64,000 nt of DNA from Trichormus sp. NMC-1 (GTDB taxonomy: Bacteria; Cyanobacteriota; Cyanobacteriia; Cyanobacteriales; Nostocaceae). The DNA is taken from contig NZ_LZQD01000003.1 of the NCBI RefSeq assembly GCF_001858025.1, positions 247,692-311,691 of the forward strand. The letters run 5' to 3'. Below the pieces are notes generated by a model. The model was not told the DNA's origin. It searched no databases and worked only from the letters and a program-made list of their open reading frames with translations. The position numbers and the translations under genes are program-made. The first letter of the stretch is position 1. Every line of letters starts with the position of its first letter. Below, one piece after another: positions 8,025 to 16,298 of this stretch.

Positions 8025-10214
8025 TTACTGGGTTGGTAATTTGGGGTGTGCGGCTGAGTATTTAGCAACCAAAGCCGAAATTGATGGGTTATACAGTCGT
8101 AGATAATTCCAGTAATTACCAAAAACTTGCCTGACGTAATTTCTGGTTTCGTCAAAAGGAATTTCTTCCACAAACTCATCTGGATCTTGTTTAGGTATGG
8201 TTCGCAACCATTTAGCAACATTACCTGGTCCGGCATTATAACTAGCGATCGCTAACATGGAATTATTCCCATATTGCTGATGAGTATGATCTAAATACCA
8301 AGTACCCAGCATAATGTTATCGTTGGGGTTTTCCAAACTAATGGTTTTCATATCGACATTAATTTGCGGGGCTATCCATGCTGCTGTACTGGGCATTACC
8401 TGCATTAAACCCGTTGCACCGACTACAGATTTAATTTTTGGCTGAAACCGCGACTCCTGACGCATCAGGGCTGTAACTAGCAGAGGATTCAGTTTACGTG
8501 TAGTTGACCATTTTTCAATTTCTTGGAAATAGGGAAAAGGATAACGAGCTTGCCAGTAAATGATTTGTTGACTTAAAGCTGCATATTCGGCTTTTTCTGC
8601 TGGTATTTCCCGATCTTCCAATTTAGAAATTTTATCAATACCCATGAGATTTTCGCCTTTTGCCAACAGCATCAACCCTTCGGTAAAGTCTTCGGCTACA
8701 GTAGGCTGATCTTTGTTCTGAAATTCTGTCTCCCACTGTAACCAAGCATCACGATCTTGACCTAACAGATATAATTCTTTAAAAGTATCAGAACCTGCTG
8801 TTGGCACAGGACGCTGATGTGGGACAACTTCCGGGTTCATCAGTCGCAGGTTGTTAAAATTACCTACATCTAACCCCAAAATGCTGGCAGAGCGCCATGC
8901 GTAATAAGATTGGGGAAATTGACTGAGTACATACTCATAAGCAGTGCGAGCTTCCTGCTGTTTTCCCAGTGTAGTTGCCCATTTACCTACCCAAAACCCG
9001 GCTCTAGGAGCCAAAATGCTGGTAGGATTATTAGCAGCTATTGGTTGCGCCCATTCCCATGCACCTACATAATCTTGGGCTTTGGCTTTATTTAGGGCTA
9101 TTTTCCAACGATATTCTGCCGCTTCGTTAGAACTGCTATACTTACCTAAAAGTAATTTCCAAGTTGTATTCGCTGACTGGTTATCGTTGAGAGTTTCCAG
9201 TAATTTAGCTTTTTGTACGAGTGCTTTCGGCGCTTGTTGAGGAAACTTATTAATTATTTGGTCAAGATAAGGTATTGCGGCTTTTCCTGGGGAAATTTCT
9301 CCTAATCTCAACAGGGCTGTTCCTGTTTCCTCAGCGGTGGGAAATTGTTGCACCTGTTGTTTATAGAGAGCAACTGCTTTATCTCGCTCTTTGTTTAACT
9401 GTATCCCTCTAGCGGTGCGGTAGAGATTGCGGGCTGTTTTGGGTGCTTTAGTATAAGCATTAGCCGCTTTGGTAAATTGATTATTATCCCAGTAGACTGA
9501 ACCAATTAGTTCCCAATCTGCGGGTGTGAGTTGAGGCTGTTTGACTAATTGATCTAATATACCGACTATTCCCGGTTCATTGGCGGCATATTTGGCTAAG
9601 ATCAATAGCAACTTGGGCTGATTGGGATTATCTTTTAAGCGTTTGCGGATAATTTCCCAGGTGAGGGGATGAGAAGGAAATCGTGCGATCGCTTGATCAT
9701 GTAGTTTTGGTAGCCCAATCAAGTATATGGCCTTAACTGCCGCTGCTTCTTGGGGATAATCTTTTAGCACTTTTTGCCGCAAATCCGAAGCTTTACCCTT
9801 TTCACCCAGCATATCCTGTGCCTGGGCTTGTTTGAGCAAAATGTAAGGTGCTAAAACCGGATAATCTTTTTCTAGTCCTGCTAGTAAAGTTAGCGCTTTT
9901 TCCCCTTGGTTGGTTTCCAGGTAATCGCTGGCCAAAAGATAACTAGCTCTTTGTTGATCTGGAGAATTGCTGGCTTTAGCAATTTCACTTAGTTTTGCTG
10001 CTCTTTCTGGTAAAGATTGAGATATTAAACTAAAGACAACAGACTTTGATTTATTCGTCTCAGATAATTGCTCAGGTTGACTCTGACTTACGTTTAACCA
10101 TTTACTCAGGGTTTTTCCAGCTTGTGGGGCTGATACCATACCGCCGACTAAAAAGGCACATAGTCCTGCGCCAGCAATCAGATAAATTTGCTTGTTTTGT
10201 GGTTTCTTCAGCAT
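8025..10214 (-). CDS. Slt-type soluble lytic murein transglycosylase (GH23)
   Basis: A protein of about 729 residues from the ATG at 10214; a TTG at 10262 would add 16 residues. A hydrophobic anchor or signal (IYLIAGAGLCAFLVGGMVSA) is followed by about 500 residues of TPR-like helical repeats, as in Slt70. The C-terminal catalytic domain has LMRQESRF with the catalytic Glu near residue 587, GATGLMQVMPSTA and AIASYNAGPGNVAKW. These are GH23 motifs. It cleaves peptidoglycan in the periplasm to give 1,6-anhydro products, for turnover or for inserting envelope machines. It is not clearly in an operon; tatC follows after a low-complexity gap. Confidence 0.93.
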   Translation of the reverse strand: MLKKPQNKQIYLIAGAGLCAFLVGGMVSAPQAGKTLSKWLNVSQSQPEQLSETNKSKSVVFSLISQSLPERAAKLSEIAKASNSPDQQRASYLLASDYLETNQGEKALTLLAGLEKDYPVLAPYILLKQAQAQDMLGEKGKASDLRQKVLKDYPQEAAAVKAIYLIGLPKLHDQAIARFPSHPLTWEIIRKRLKDNPNQPKLLLILAKYAANEPGIVGILDQLVKQPQLTPADWELIGSVYWDNNQFTKAANAYTKAPKTARNLYRTARGIQLNKERDKAVALYKQQVQQFPTAEETGTALLRLGEISPGKAAIPYLDQIINKFPQQAPKALVQKAKLLETLNDNQSANTTWKLLLGKYSSSNEAAEYRWKIALNKAKAQDYVGAWEWAQPIAANNPTSILAPRAGFWVGKWATTLGKQQEARTAYEYVLSQFPQSYYAWRSASILGLDVGNFNNLRLMNPEVVPHQRPVPTAGSDTFKELYLLGQDRDAWLQWETEFQNKDQPTVAEDFTEGLMLLAKGENLMGIDKISKLEDREIPAEKAEYAALSQQIIYWQARYPFPYFQEIEKWSTTRKLNPLLVTALMRQESRFQPKIKSVVGATGLMQVMPSTAAWIAPQINVDMKTISLENPNDNIMLGTWYLDHTHQQYGNNSMLAIASYNAGPGNVAKWLRTIPKQDPDEFVEEIPFDETRNYVRQVFGNYWNYLRLYNPSISALVAKYSAAHPKLPTQ

Positions 10215-10447
10215 GGATACCCGCTGTTGATGTAGCGTCTCAAGGAGAAAGTTGTTGATCAATTTCTTGCAACTGTAACACTACTGGCGGGAAATGTTAT
10301 CACTTTTGAGTTAAAGGTTTGAGTTTTTTTGAGAGAAAACAATAATTTTCTCTCTCCCAGGTGGTTTCTACCCTGTTAAAATTGTCTGTAGTTAAATGAT
10401 ATTTAGCCCTGAAGTCAGAAGTCAATATCAGAGGATGTTTTAAAATT

Positions 10448-10981
10448 CTACAATTGTATCCATATCGCCTCTAGATCTTTAAAAAGGTAGGGAATACCTT
10501 TCTCAAAATCTTCCTGATTTAATTGGGATTTCTTCCCCTGGTTGCGTGCTGGATAAAAAATAAGATCACGATTCAAAACTCGCAGATGACTAATTAATAC
10601 TTCTATCGGGTTTATCTCTTGATTAATTAACCAAATTGACCAACCAATCAGTTTAAAAGTGTTGAACAATGATATGCGAGTTAGCCATTCATGAAATGCT
10701 ACACGAGCTTCATCTAAAACAGCGTCATACTCTGCTATGATTTCTGTATGATGAAACATGGGTGAATTAATACCATGAATTCCACTTACCTGATATTTTC
10801 CCATTTTAATTCTTGGTAAGCAGGAAACTTCAAAATGATATAAATCATGGTAACAAAGCAAATCATCATGTATACTTATCAGCTTATCTTCTATTATTAC
10901 ACGTTCTTTGCTGATACAGCCTAGCATTTTTTTGATTGATAAATCTATCAAAATTTCTGAAGGAGCAATAAGTTTGTCCAT
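10448..10981 (-). CDS. Hypothetical protein
   Basis: A 177-residue protein that I do not recognise. The first half alternates short strands and helices (EILIDLSIKKMLGCIS) and the second half is helical with several Trp residues. It has no signal peptide, no membrane span and no clear catalytic motif; the HHTEIIAEYD stretch is the most polar conserved-looking part. It stands alone, with a 640-base gene-poor spacer upstream. Codon use fits the surrounding genes, so it is probably real. Confidence 0.5.
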   Translation of the reverse strand: MDKLIAPSEILIDLSIKKMLGCISKERVIIEDKLISIHDDLLCYHDLYHFEVSCLPRIKMGKYQVSGIHGINSPMFHHTEIIAEYDAVLDEARVAFHEWLTRISLFNTFKLIGWSIWLINQEINPIEVLISHLRVLNRDLIFYPARNQGKKSQLNQEDFEKGIPYLFKDLEAIWIQL

Positions 10982-11404
10982 AGAGAGATAACAAATTGTT
11001 TTGGTTTGGGTATTTATCAGGTATTTTAGGTTGTTAAGCTATGCATAAAGGGTGACGTTAACAGCAATAATTGGTGAATTATCAACTAATCCACTTGATG
11101 TTAAGCAAAGTTATCTGTCTATGCCAACAAGACCTGGCGTTAGCAAATATAATAAATTCCCAAATTCAAAAATTCAAGCCTATATACAACATCAAAAATA
11201 ATTTGAATTTATTAACAAAAATAACCAGAAATAAAATACTTATTACTTTGATAATAATATGACTCTCAATCACTAAATTCACTAATACTTTTAACTAATT
11301 TTGCTGATTTTTATGGGTATTTACACTGTTTTAATATAATCTCTTATCAATTAACAATATTCTTGGTTTAACAATCTTGTCACCAGGTTTAGTATAGTTA
11401 AATT

Positions 11405-11508
11405 ACAGCACTTCCCGATGTTATGAGGTACAAGAACCCCTCCCCCAACCCCCTAAGAGCAAGCGATGAGGAGGCTAAGATGTACCTCATAAGAGCGGAA
11501 ACCGCTGT
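11405..11508. repeat. 104-bp imperfect palindromic dispersed repeat, copy 1
   Basis: The ends are ACAGC and GCTGT. Inside, TTATGAGGTACA pairs with TGTACCTCATAA, and the centre is C-rich (CCCAACCCCCTAAGAGC). A second copy of the same length lies at 52825-52928 with about six differences. Size and terminal inverted repeats are like a MITE or a large REP element; there is no coding capacity. Confidence 0.85.
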
Positions 11509-11563
11509 ATCTACCTGAATATCATAATCGCTCAATAAATGGGTGCGAACTACCTGTTCGATC

Positions 11564-11594
11564 ACAAAAACTCGGTTGATATTAAAACCGAGTT
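11564..11594 (-). terminator. Intrinsic terminator of the FAD hydroxylase gene
   Basis: On the minus strand AACTCGGTT, an 8-base loop and AACCGAGTT are followed by TTTTTG. It lies 30 bases past the stop codon at 11625. Confidence 0.75.
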
Positions 11595-11624
11595 GAGAGA
11601 TTGGTCAATTTGAATTAGGAATAT

Positions 11625-12884
11625 TCACCGTTTTGCTAATTCTGGAGTTTTCCCTTTTAATCCAATCATCAATTTGAGTGCAAATACTTTCAGCATTGGT
11701 ACTCGCTGCATAAACCATAAACCCAAACGTCGGATAATTACTACTGGTAAAAAGTTATTAGAAAAAACTCGATCTAACAAATCGGTGAAACCTAAAATTG
11801 CGAGATTTTCTTTTTTTCTCCAGCGTTCATATTTTTTGAGAATTTGGATATTACCAATATCTTCACCGGCTTGGTGCGCTGTTTGGATGACTTCTGCTAA
11901 AGCTGCTGCGTCACGAATACCTAAATTTAAACCTTGTCCACCGACAGGGTGACAGTTGTGTGCTGCGTCACCGACTAAAGCCAGACGGGGGAGAACATAG
12001 CGATCGCTCTGCATCAACTGTACCTGAAAAATAAAGCGATCGCCTAATAATTCCAATTTACCCATCTGCTCACCATAGCGTTTGGTGAGTTCAGCCAAAA
12101 ATTCTTCATCATTTAAAGCACACAAAGCCTTAGCTTCTTCATGAGGTGCAGTCCACACAATTCGGCAACGGTTCCCAGGTAAGGGTAAAATTGCAAAGGG
12201 GCCACTAGTCCAAAACTTTTCGTAAGCTGTATAGTTATGGCATTTTTCCGGCTTGACAAAAGCCACAATACAGGATTGCCAATATTTCCAGCCTTTAGTT
12301 TTAATTCCCGCTGCTTGGCGAATCGGCGACTTGGAACCATCTGCTGCTACTAGTAATTTACTGCGGATTGTCCGATTTTCACCATCAACTTTAATATTAA
12401 CAGTAACTATATCTTGATCATTTTGCGTATTTACCACTTCGGCTGGACAGAGATAAGTTACATTCGGACAATTCTGTACAAATTCCTGTAAAGGTTGTAA
12501 CAGTGCATAATGTTCAGCCACATAACCTAATTCTGAAGTCCCTAAATCAGAAGTTTGGAATTTCACCACATCGGCATAGTCTGCATCAGATAGCCGCACT
12601 TTGTTATATTTAGCGACATGAGGCAGAATTTTCTCCCAAATACCAATTCCTTGAAAAATTCGGGCTGAAAGCAGATGTACGGCGTAAGCTTGTCCTTTAG
12701 CGACTGCGGCTGATGTCACCTTAGCTTCAATTAGTAGCACACTCAAGCCAGAGTCTTTTAAAGCAGCAGCCAGGGTTAAGCCAACAATCCCAGCACCGAC
12801 AATTACCAAATCGTAATCATATTCCCTTTGGTTTGTGGGTGTGTGGGGAGGAGGAAGAATTTGAGTAAGCTGAGTCAGGGACAT
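11625..12884 (-). CDS. FAD-dependent hydroxylase of the UbiH/COQ6 family
   Basis: A 419-residue flavoprotein monooxygenase. The FAD-binding motif GAGIVGLTLAAAL is at 30-42, and the second nucleotide motif GDAAHNCHPVGGQGLNLG, typical of aromatic-ring hydroxylases of the ubiquinone family, is near 308-325. Cyanobacteria do not make ubiquinone; relatives are annotated as UbiH-like and have been linked to quinone or tocopherol metabolism, so the true substrate is uncertain. An in-frame ATG at 12884 gives a normal N terminus. It is followed by its own terminator, with yebC upstream on the same strand after 150 bases. Confidence 0.85.
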   Translation of the reverse strand: MSLTQLTQILPPPHTPTNQREYDYDLVIVGAGIVGLTLAAALKDSGLSVLLIEAKVTSAAVAKGQAYAVHLLSARIFQGIGIWEKILPHVAKYNKVRLSDADYADVVKFQTSDLGTSELGYVAEHYALLQPLQEFVQNCPNVTYLCPAEVVNTQNDQDIVTVNIKVDGENRTIRSKLLVAADGSKSPIRQAAGIKTKGWKYWQSCIVAFVKPEKCHNYTAYEKFWTSGPFAILPLPGNRCRIVWTAPHEEAKALCALNDEEFLAELTKRYGEQMGKLELLGDRFIFQVQLMQSDRYVLPRLALVGDAAHNCHPVGGQGLNLGIRDAAALAEVIQTAHQAGEDIGNIQILKKYERWRKKENLAILGFTDLLDRVFSNNFLPVVIIRRLGLWFMQRVPMLKVFALKLMIGLKGKTPELAKR

Positions 12885-13036
12885 TGTTAAGAGAGATTAC
12901 AGCGTTTTACTTATTATTTTTACGCAACTCCCCGAAGAGAGCAAGTTAAAATAATTCGTAATTTGTAATTAACCCGGATTTCATTTGTTTCCCGTTAAGA
13001 GTTTCTTAACTAGCAACTTACGTTAATCATTAGCTA

Positions 13037-13816
13037 CTAAACCATAGTAGCCATGAGATTTTCCGCCATGTCAAAATTGGCTGTCACATTTTGTACATCA
13101 TCTAATCCTTCTAGGGTATCAATCAATTTGAAGAGCGATCGCGCCTGTTCAGAATCTGTAACTTCCACCTGATTACCAGGAATCCAGCGCAATTCAACAT
13201 CTGCGACTTTAAAGCCTTTTGCTTTGAGTGTTTGACTGAGAGTTTCTAAATTTGCTACCTCAGTAAATACTTCAGCGGTTTCATCTGCCGTCATTTCATA
13301 GGACTCAGCATTACCTTCTAAAGAAGCTTCTAAAAGCTGTTCTTCATCAACCACACCCTCAACCACACAAACGCCTTTTTGGGTAAACATCCAACCCACA
13401 CAACCTGTTTCCCCCAGATTTCCACCATTTTTACTAAAAGCTACACGCAAATCTGCGGCTGTGCGATTGCGGTTATCTGTGAGGGCTTCAATTAAAATTG
13501 CTACACCACCAGCGCCATAACCTTCATAGCGAATTTCTTCTAAACTGGAGTTATCACCGCCAAAAGTACCTGCACCTTTAGCGTTCGCGCCTCGCGTGCC
13601 GCAGGCAATCGCTCTTTCAATATTATCATTAGGAATCCCCGCCGCCTTGGCCTTGTCAATTGCTGTCCGCAGTTGAAAATTACCAGCAGGATCTGGTACA
13701 CCATTTCTAGCAGCAACAATTATCGCCCGTGACAGTTGAGTGAAGATATTTCCTCTTTTGGCATCTACTACAGCCTTCTGACGCTTAATATTTGCCCATT
13801 TACTATGTCCTGCCAT
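13037..13816 (-). CDS. yebC: YebC/PmpR family DNA-binding or translation-related protein
   Basis: A 259-residue protein beginning [20 protein letters not shown], the invariant YebC start. Members have been described as transcriptional regulators and, more recently, as factors helping ribosomes pass proline stretches. The rest of the family pattern is intact ([30 protein letters not shown]). One oddity is an extra eight-residue segment CGTRGANA after AIA at about residues 72-79, where relatives go straight to KGAG. It is encoded by a 24-base dispersed-repeat-like insert at 13580-13603. The protein probably tolerates it because it falls in a loop. Confidence 0.95.
   Translation of the reverse strand: MAGHSKWANIKRQKAVVDAKRGNIFTQLSRAIIVAARNGVPDPAGNFQLRTAIDKAKAAGIPNDNIERAIACGTRGANAKGAGTFGGDNSSLEEIRYEGYGAGGVAILIEALTDNRNRTAADLRVAFSKNGGNLGETGCVGWMFTQKGVCVVEGVVDEEQLLEASLEGNAESYEMTADETAEVFTEVANLETLSQTLKAKGFKVADVELRWIPGNQVEVTDSEQARSLFKLIDTLEGLDDVQNVTANFDMAENLMATMV
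13580..13603. repeat. 24-base dispersed-repeat insert inside yebC
   Basis: The sequence AGCGTTCGCGCCTCGCGTGC plus CGCA is far more GC-rich than the gene around it. It closely resembles AGCGTTCGCAAAGCGTGCCG in the spacer at 49403. It keeps the reading frame and adds eight residues. Confidence 0.65.
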
Positions 13817-14051
13817 AATCTGAAATTAATTATTAACGCCCTCTTCCAAGATAGAATATATCTAGCTTTCACCCAAATGCAATTAATTGAGGCAGAGGGT
13901 AGCAGAGGGAAAAATTGACAATTTCAGTAAAAAATTCCCTTATCATCAGCCAGGGAATTATGAGCAACTTCAATAACTAAATTTGGCGCGCTCAATTTCC
14001 CCTCATCCCAGACAACTGGAAGTAGAGGAGAAAAACACCAAAAACGAATTT

Positions 14052-14069
14052 AGCCCGCGTAGGCGGGCT
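14052..14069. repeat. Small palindromic repeat AGCCCGC-GTAG-GCGGGCT
   Basis: A 7-bp stem with a 4-base loop lies 22 bases past the stop of the minus-strand gene, where it may help to end transcription. A sister copy with an AACCCGC stem is at 56009-56026. Confidence 0.8.
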
Positions 14070-14091
14070 TTGCTTGTGTAGCCCCAGACTT

Positions 14092-14694
14092 TCACTTTCT
14101 CAAAACCAATTGAAAGGAATTCAAATACCCCGTGATGGTTTTAGCTAAAGTCGAACGCTGTTTTTTAGAAACTATACCTATGACCTGATATAAGCGCCCT
14201 TGGGCCACATACATTCTGTTGATAGTTACCTTACCAGCCGAATCTACATACTCAATTTCTTTCCCCGGTTGCCCATTGGAACTACGAATATTACGTTGAC
14301 TAACTAAATTGCTTTGTGTAGCTTTTAAGGTGTTATCCTGGGCTTGATTCAATATTTTTTGGGGGTTAGTCATTTGAGCATAGCTATAAGGAAATTCATT
14401 GTAAGTTACTAAATACGCAACTTCCTGTTCTGGTGGTTGGGCGACAAATATTTCTAATTTTATTTCTCCCATGTAGGTTTTTTGGACTTGAGTTTTTCTT
14501 TTCGGTTTTCCTGGCATTAAAACCTGAAAACTCTGATCTGGGGGAGTGAATACCTGCCATTTTGGCTGCACTACTTTAGGAACAGTAGGTTTACTAGGAG
14601 AAGCCACCGGTTTGGGTTGACGCGTCTCGGCTGAAACATAACCACTGTATAAAAAAGTGGCAGCAATGAAAGGGAGTAAAATTTTGATAGTCAT
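14092..14694 (-). CDS. Secreted PsbP/Mog1-like (DUF1795-type) protein
   Basis: A 200-residue protein with a signal peptide (LLPFIAATFLYSGYVSA, residues 5-21), a Pro/Lys-rich linker and one domain. The domain pattern WQVFTPPDQSFQVLMPGKPK, then EVAYLVTYNEFP, then GRLYQVIGIVSKKQRSTLAKTITGYLNSFQL resembles the Mog1/PsbP-like fold often found in exported cyanobacterial proteins. The role is unknown; it probably acts in the periplasm or lumen. A similar fold appears as the outer domain of the kinase at 47937-49298. It stands alone, and a small palindromic repeat follows its stop. Confidence 0.6.
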   Translation of the reverse strand: MTIKILLPFIAATFLYSGYVSAETRQPKPVASPSKPTVPKVVQPKWQVFTPPDQSFQVLMPGKPKRKTQVQKTYMGEIKLEIFVAQPPEQEVAYLVTYNEFPYSYAQMTNPQKILNQAQDNTLKATQSNLVSQRNIRSSNGQPGKEIEYVDSAGKVTINRMYVAQGRLYQVIGIVSKKQRSTLAKTITGYLNSFQLVLRK

Positions 14695-14736
14695 ATTTAT
14701 AGCATTCGCAGATGCAGATTTGATTGTTCCTGCTAT

Positions 14737-14795
14737 TTATAACCTAGCTGCACACACAGCCGCACCAATTAATCCTACTTGTTGATCAAGAATTA
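14737..14795 (-). pseudogene. Duplicated 3' end of the glucokinase gene
   Basis: On the minus strand this reads ILDQQVGLIGAAVCAARL and stops. It matches the last codons of glucokinase at 34330 (ILNQQVGLIGAAVCAARL) almost base for base, and the similarity continues some ten bases past the stop. There is no start or catalytic part. It is a copied gene end nearly 20 kb from the source. Confidence 0.85.
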
Positions 14796-14865
14796 CAAAT
14801 AGTATTTTTAGATACCACTTTACCTCATTTCTCCACTGATAAACTTATCGAGTGAGGAAAAAATT

Positions 14866-14979
14866 ATGTCTTATACGTTTTATAATGGATATCACCATTT
14901 ATTGGATTTATTCAAGCAAGCACAAAAAGATAGTCCTAAAGATGTTGGACTAAAGCGTACTCAAAAAGGAAGTAAGTAA
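14866..14979 (+). CDS. Possible small protein of 37 residues
   Basis: This reads MSYTFYNGYHHLLDLFKQAQ and then a Lys-rich tail to TAA. GTGAGG lies 8-13 bases before the ATG, a fair ribosome site. It has no membrane span. I do not recognise it; a small basic cytoplasmic protein or the start of a lost gene are both possible. It lies in a 450-base gap between minus-strand genes, beside the copied glucokinase end. The rest of the gap (14980-15143) shows only a weak plus-strand relic from a GTG near 15059. Confidence 0.4.
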   Translation: MSYTFYNGYHHLLDLFKQAQKDSPKDVGLKRTQKGSK

Positions 14980-15143
14980 TACATATCATTGCAGACAAAT
15001 ATTGGCGATAAAAGACGAGACAAAGCGTGCAATTTTAACTTAGCTTAGATAGCGATAGTGACTGCACTAGACAAAGCTAATAAAGTTATTGAAGCATTAG
15101 AGTTATTCACAAATGAATCAGAAGTAAGGAGCCGATACCCCTC

Positions 15144-16259
15144 TTAGCTGTTGTGGCTGTACAATTTTAGATATTGATGTGCTACTTCCAATTGTGAAAA
15201 ACGAAAATTATCAGTAGTTTTATTCAGGGGTTGTTCTAAAGCACAAATAATGGCTTGTGAGAGATTGTTGATAGCATCATCTTGAAGATAAAAATAACAA
15301 CAGCTAGAACCAGCAATTTCTCTGAATATGGGAATATCAGAGCAAACTACCTGACACGAAAAGTATAGAGCTTCTGCTAAGGGTAAACAAAATCCTTCCT
15401 GAGATGAAGCAGCAATAAAAAGTTCACATTTTTGATACAACCAACATAATTCATTATCCTTGAGAGCATGAATTAGCAGCACTTGATTTTGAAGAGAAAG
15501 ATTGTGAATTAGATTGAATAAACTCTCTGTTTCTGGGCCTGTATTACCAACAATAATTAACTTAGTAGCATCTTGCAGATACCCATGTTTCTTTAAAAAG
15601 GAAAAAGTTTGTATCAACAAATCTATATTTTTGTTTTTACGGTGTTGGGCGACACATAACAAAAAAGCATCATTATTACCAATATCTAAACCAATCGGTG
15701 GCGTAGGAGTAATATGACTAAAATTGACATAGTTATAAATAACCGTCAAGTTTTTGCATGATTGAAGATGTGGAAAATATGAGTTGAGGCTATTTAGCGT
15801 AGATTTAGAAACACAGGTAAGTCCATCACTATTTTTTATGCATTGGTTTAAAAAAACTCGGTTAAAAAGAACATTTGGATATCCAAAAACTTCAGGTTTT
15901 TCATAGGGATATAAATCGTGGATTGTAGAAAAAACAGGAGATGAGAAAAGTGACCGCAAAAAAGGAAATGGAAATGACATATGAATAATGTCAGGACTAA
16001 GACGCTTGACCAATTTTGGTAAGCCAAATAAAAACCAAATATTTCTTGCCAACGAACTGTTTTTAATATCTACACTAATTAACTGAATTTTAGGGGAATG
16101 AAACAATAGTTCAAAGTAATTCTTCTGCCATGCTCCTACAATTAAGGTCACTTTGCTAACTTCTTGAGTATCAGCCAGACATTGAGCAAGATTTGCAGCG
16201 TATCGGCAAATACCTGTTGGTTTTGCAGGTCTGTGTAAAGCAGCAATTAATATGTGCAT
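15144..16259 (-). CDS. Glycosyltransferase family 4 protein
   Basis: A 371-residue GT-B protein. The N-terminal half starts MHILIAALHRPAKPTGICRY, and the acceptor half has LLCVAQHRKNKNIDLLIQTF and the EGFCLPLAEAL motif with the two Glu residues of retaining GT4 enzymes. It would move a sugar from a nucleotide donor to a growing surface glycan at the cytoplasmic face of the membrane. It is the last gene of the minus-strand glycan locus, 40 bases after the next GT4 gene. Codon use is more AT-rich than its neighbour's. Confidence 0.88.
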   Translation of the reverse strand: MHILIAALHRPAKPTGICRYAANLAQCLADTQEVSKVTLIVGAWQKNYFELLFHSPKIQLISVDIKNSSLARNIWFLFGLPKLVKRLSPDIIHMSFPFPFLRSLFSSPVFSTIHDLYPYEKPEVFGYPNVLFNRVFLNQCIKNSDGLTCVSKSTLNSLNSYFPHLQSCKNLTVIYNYVNFSHITPTPPIGLDIGNNDAFLLCVAQHRKNKNIDLLIQTFSFLKKHGYLQDATKLIIVGNTGPETESLFNLIHNLSLQNQVLLIHALKDNELCWLYQKCELFIAASSQEGFCLPLAEALYFSCQVVCSDIPIFREIAGSSCCYFYLQDDAINNLSQAIICALEQPLNKTTDNFRFSQLEVAHQYLKLYSHNS

Positions 16260-16298
16260 ATTATGAAAGTTAGCAAAATGAATTAGTTAAAAGTAGAT

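Larger units (their letters stand above)
10982..11624. other. Gene-poor region with a 104-bp dispersed repeat and a terminator
   Basis: The first 400 bases are AT-rich with no convincing coding capacity; a 63-codon reading from 11071 has low complexity and no ribosome site. The rest contains the dispersed repeat at 11405-11508 and the terminator at 11564-11594. Confidence 0.5.

Noticed and set aside
11071-11262. Open frame of 63 codons on the plus strand
   Set aside because: Low-complexity AT-rich reading, no ribosome site and no protein-like pattern.
15059-15145. GTG-started plus-strand reading ALDKANKVIEALELF
   Set aside because: Only about 28 residues and no matching family; at best a relic, so listed only in passing.
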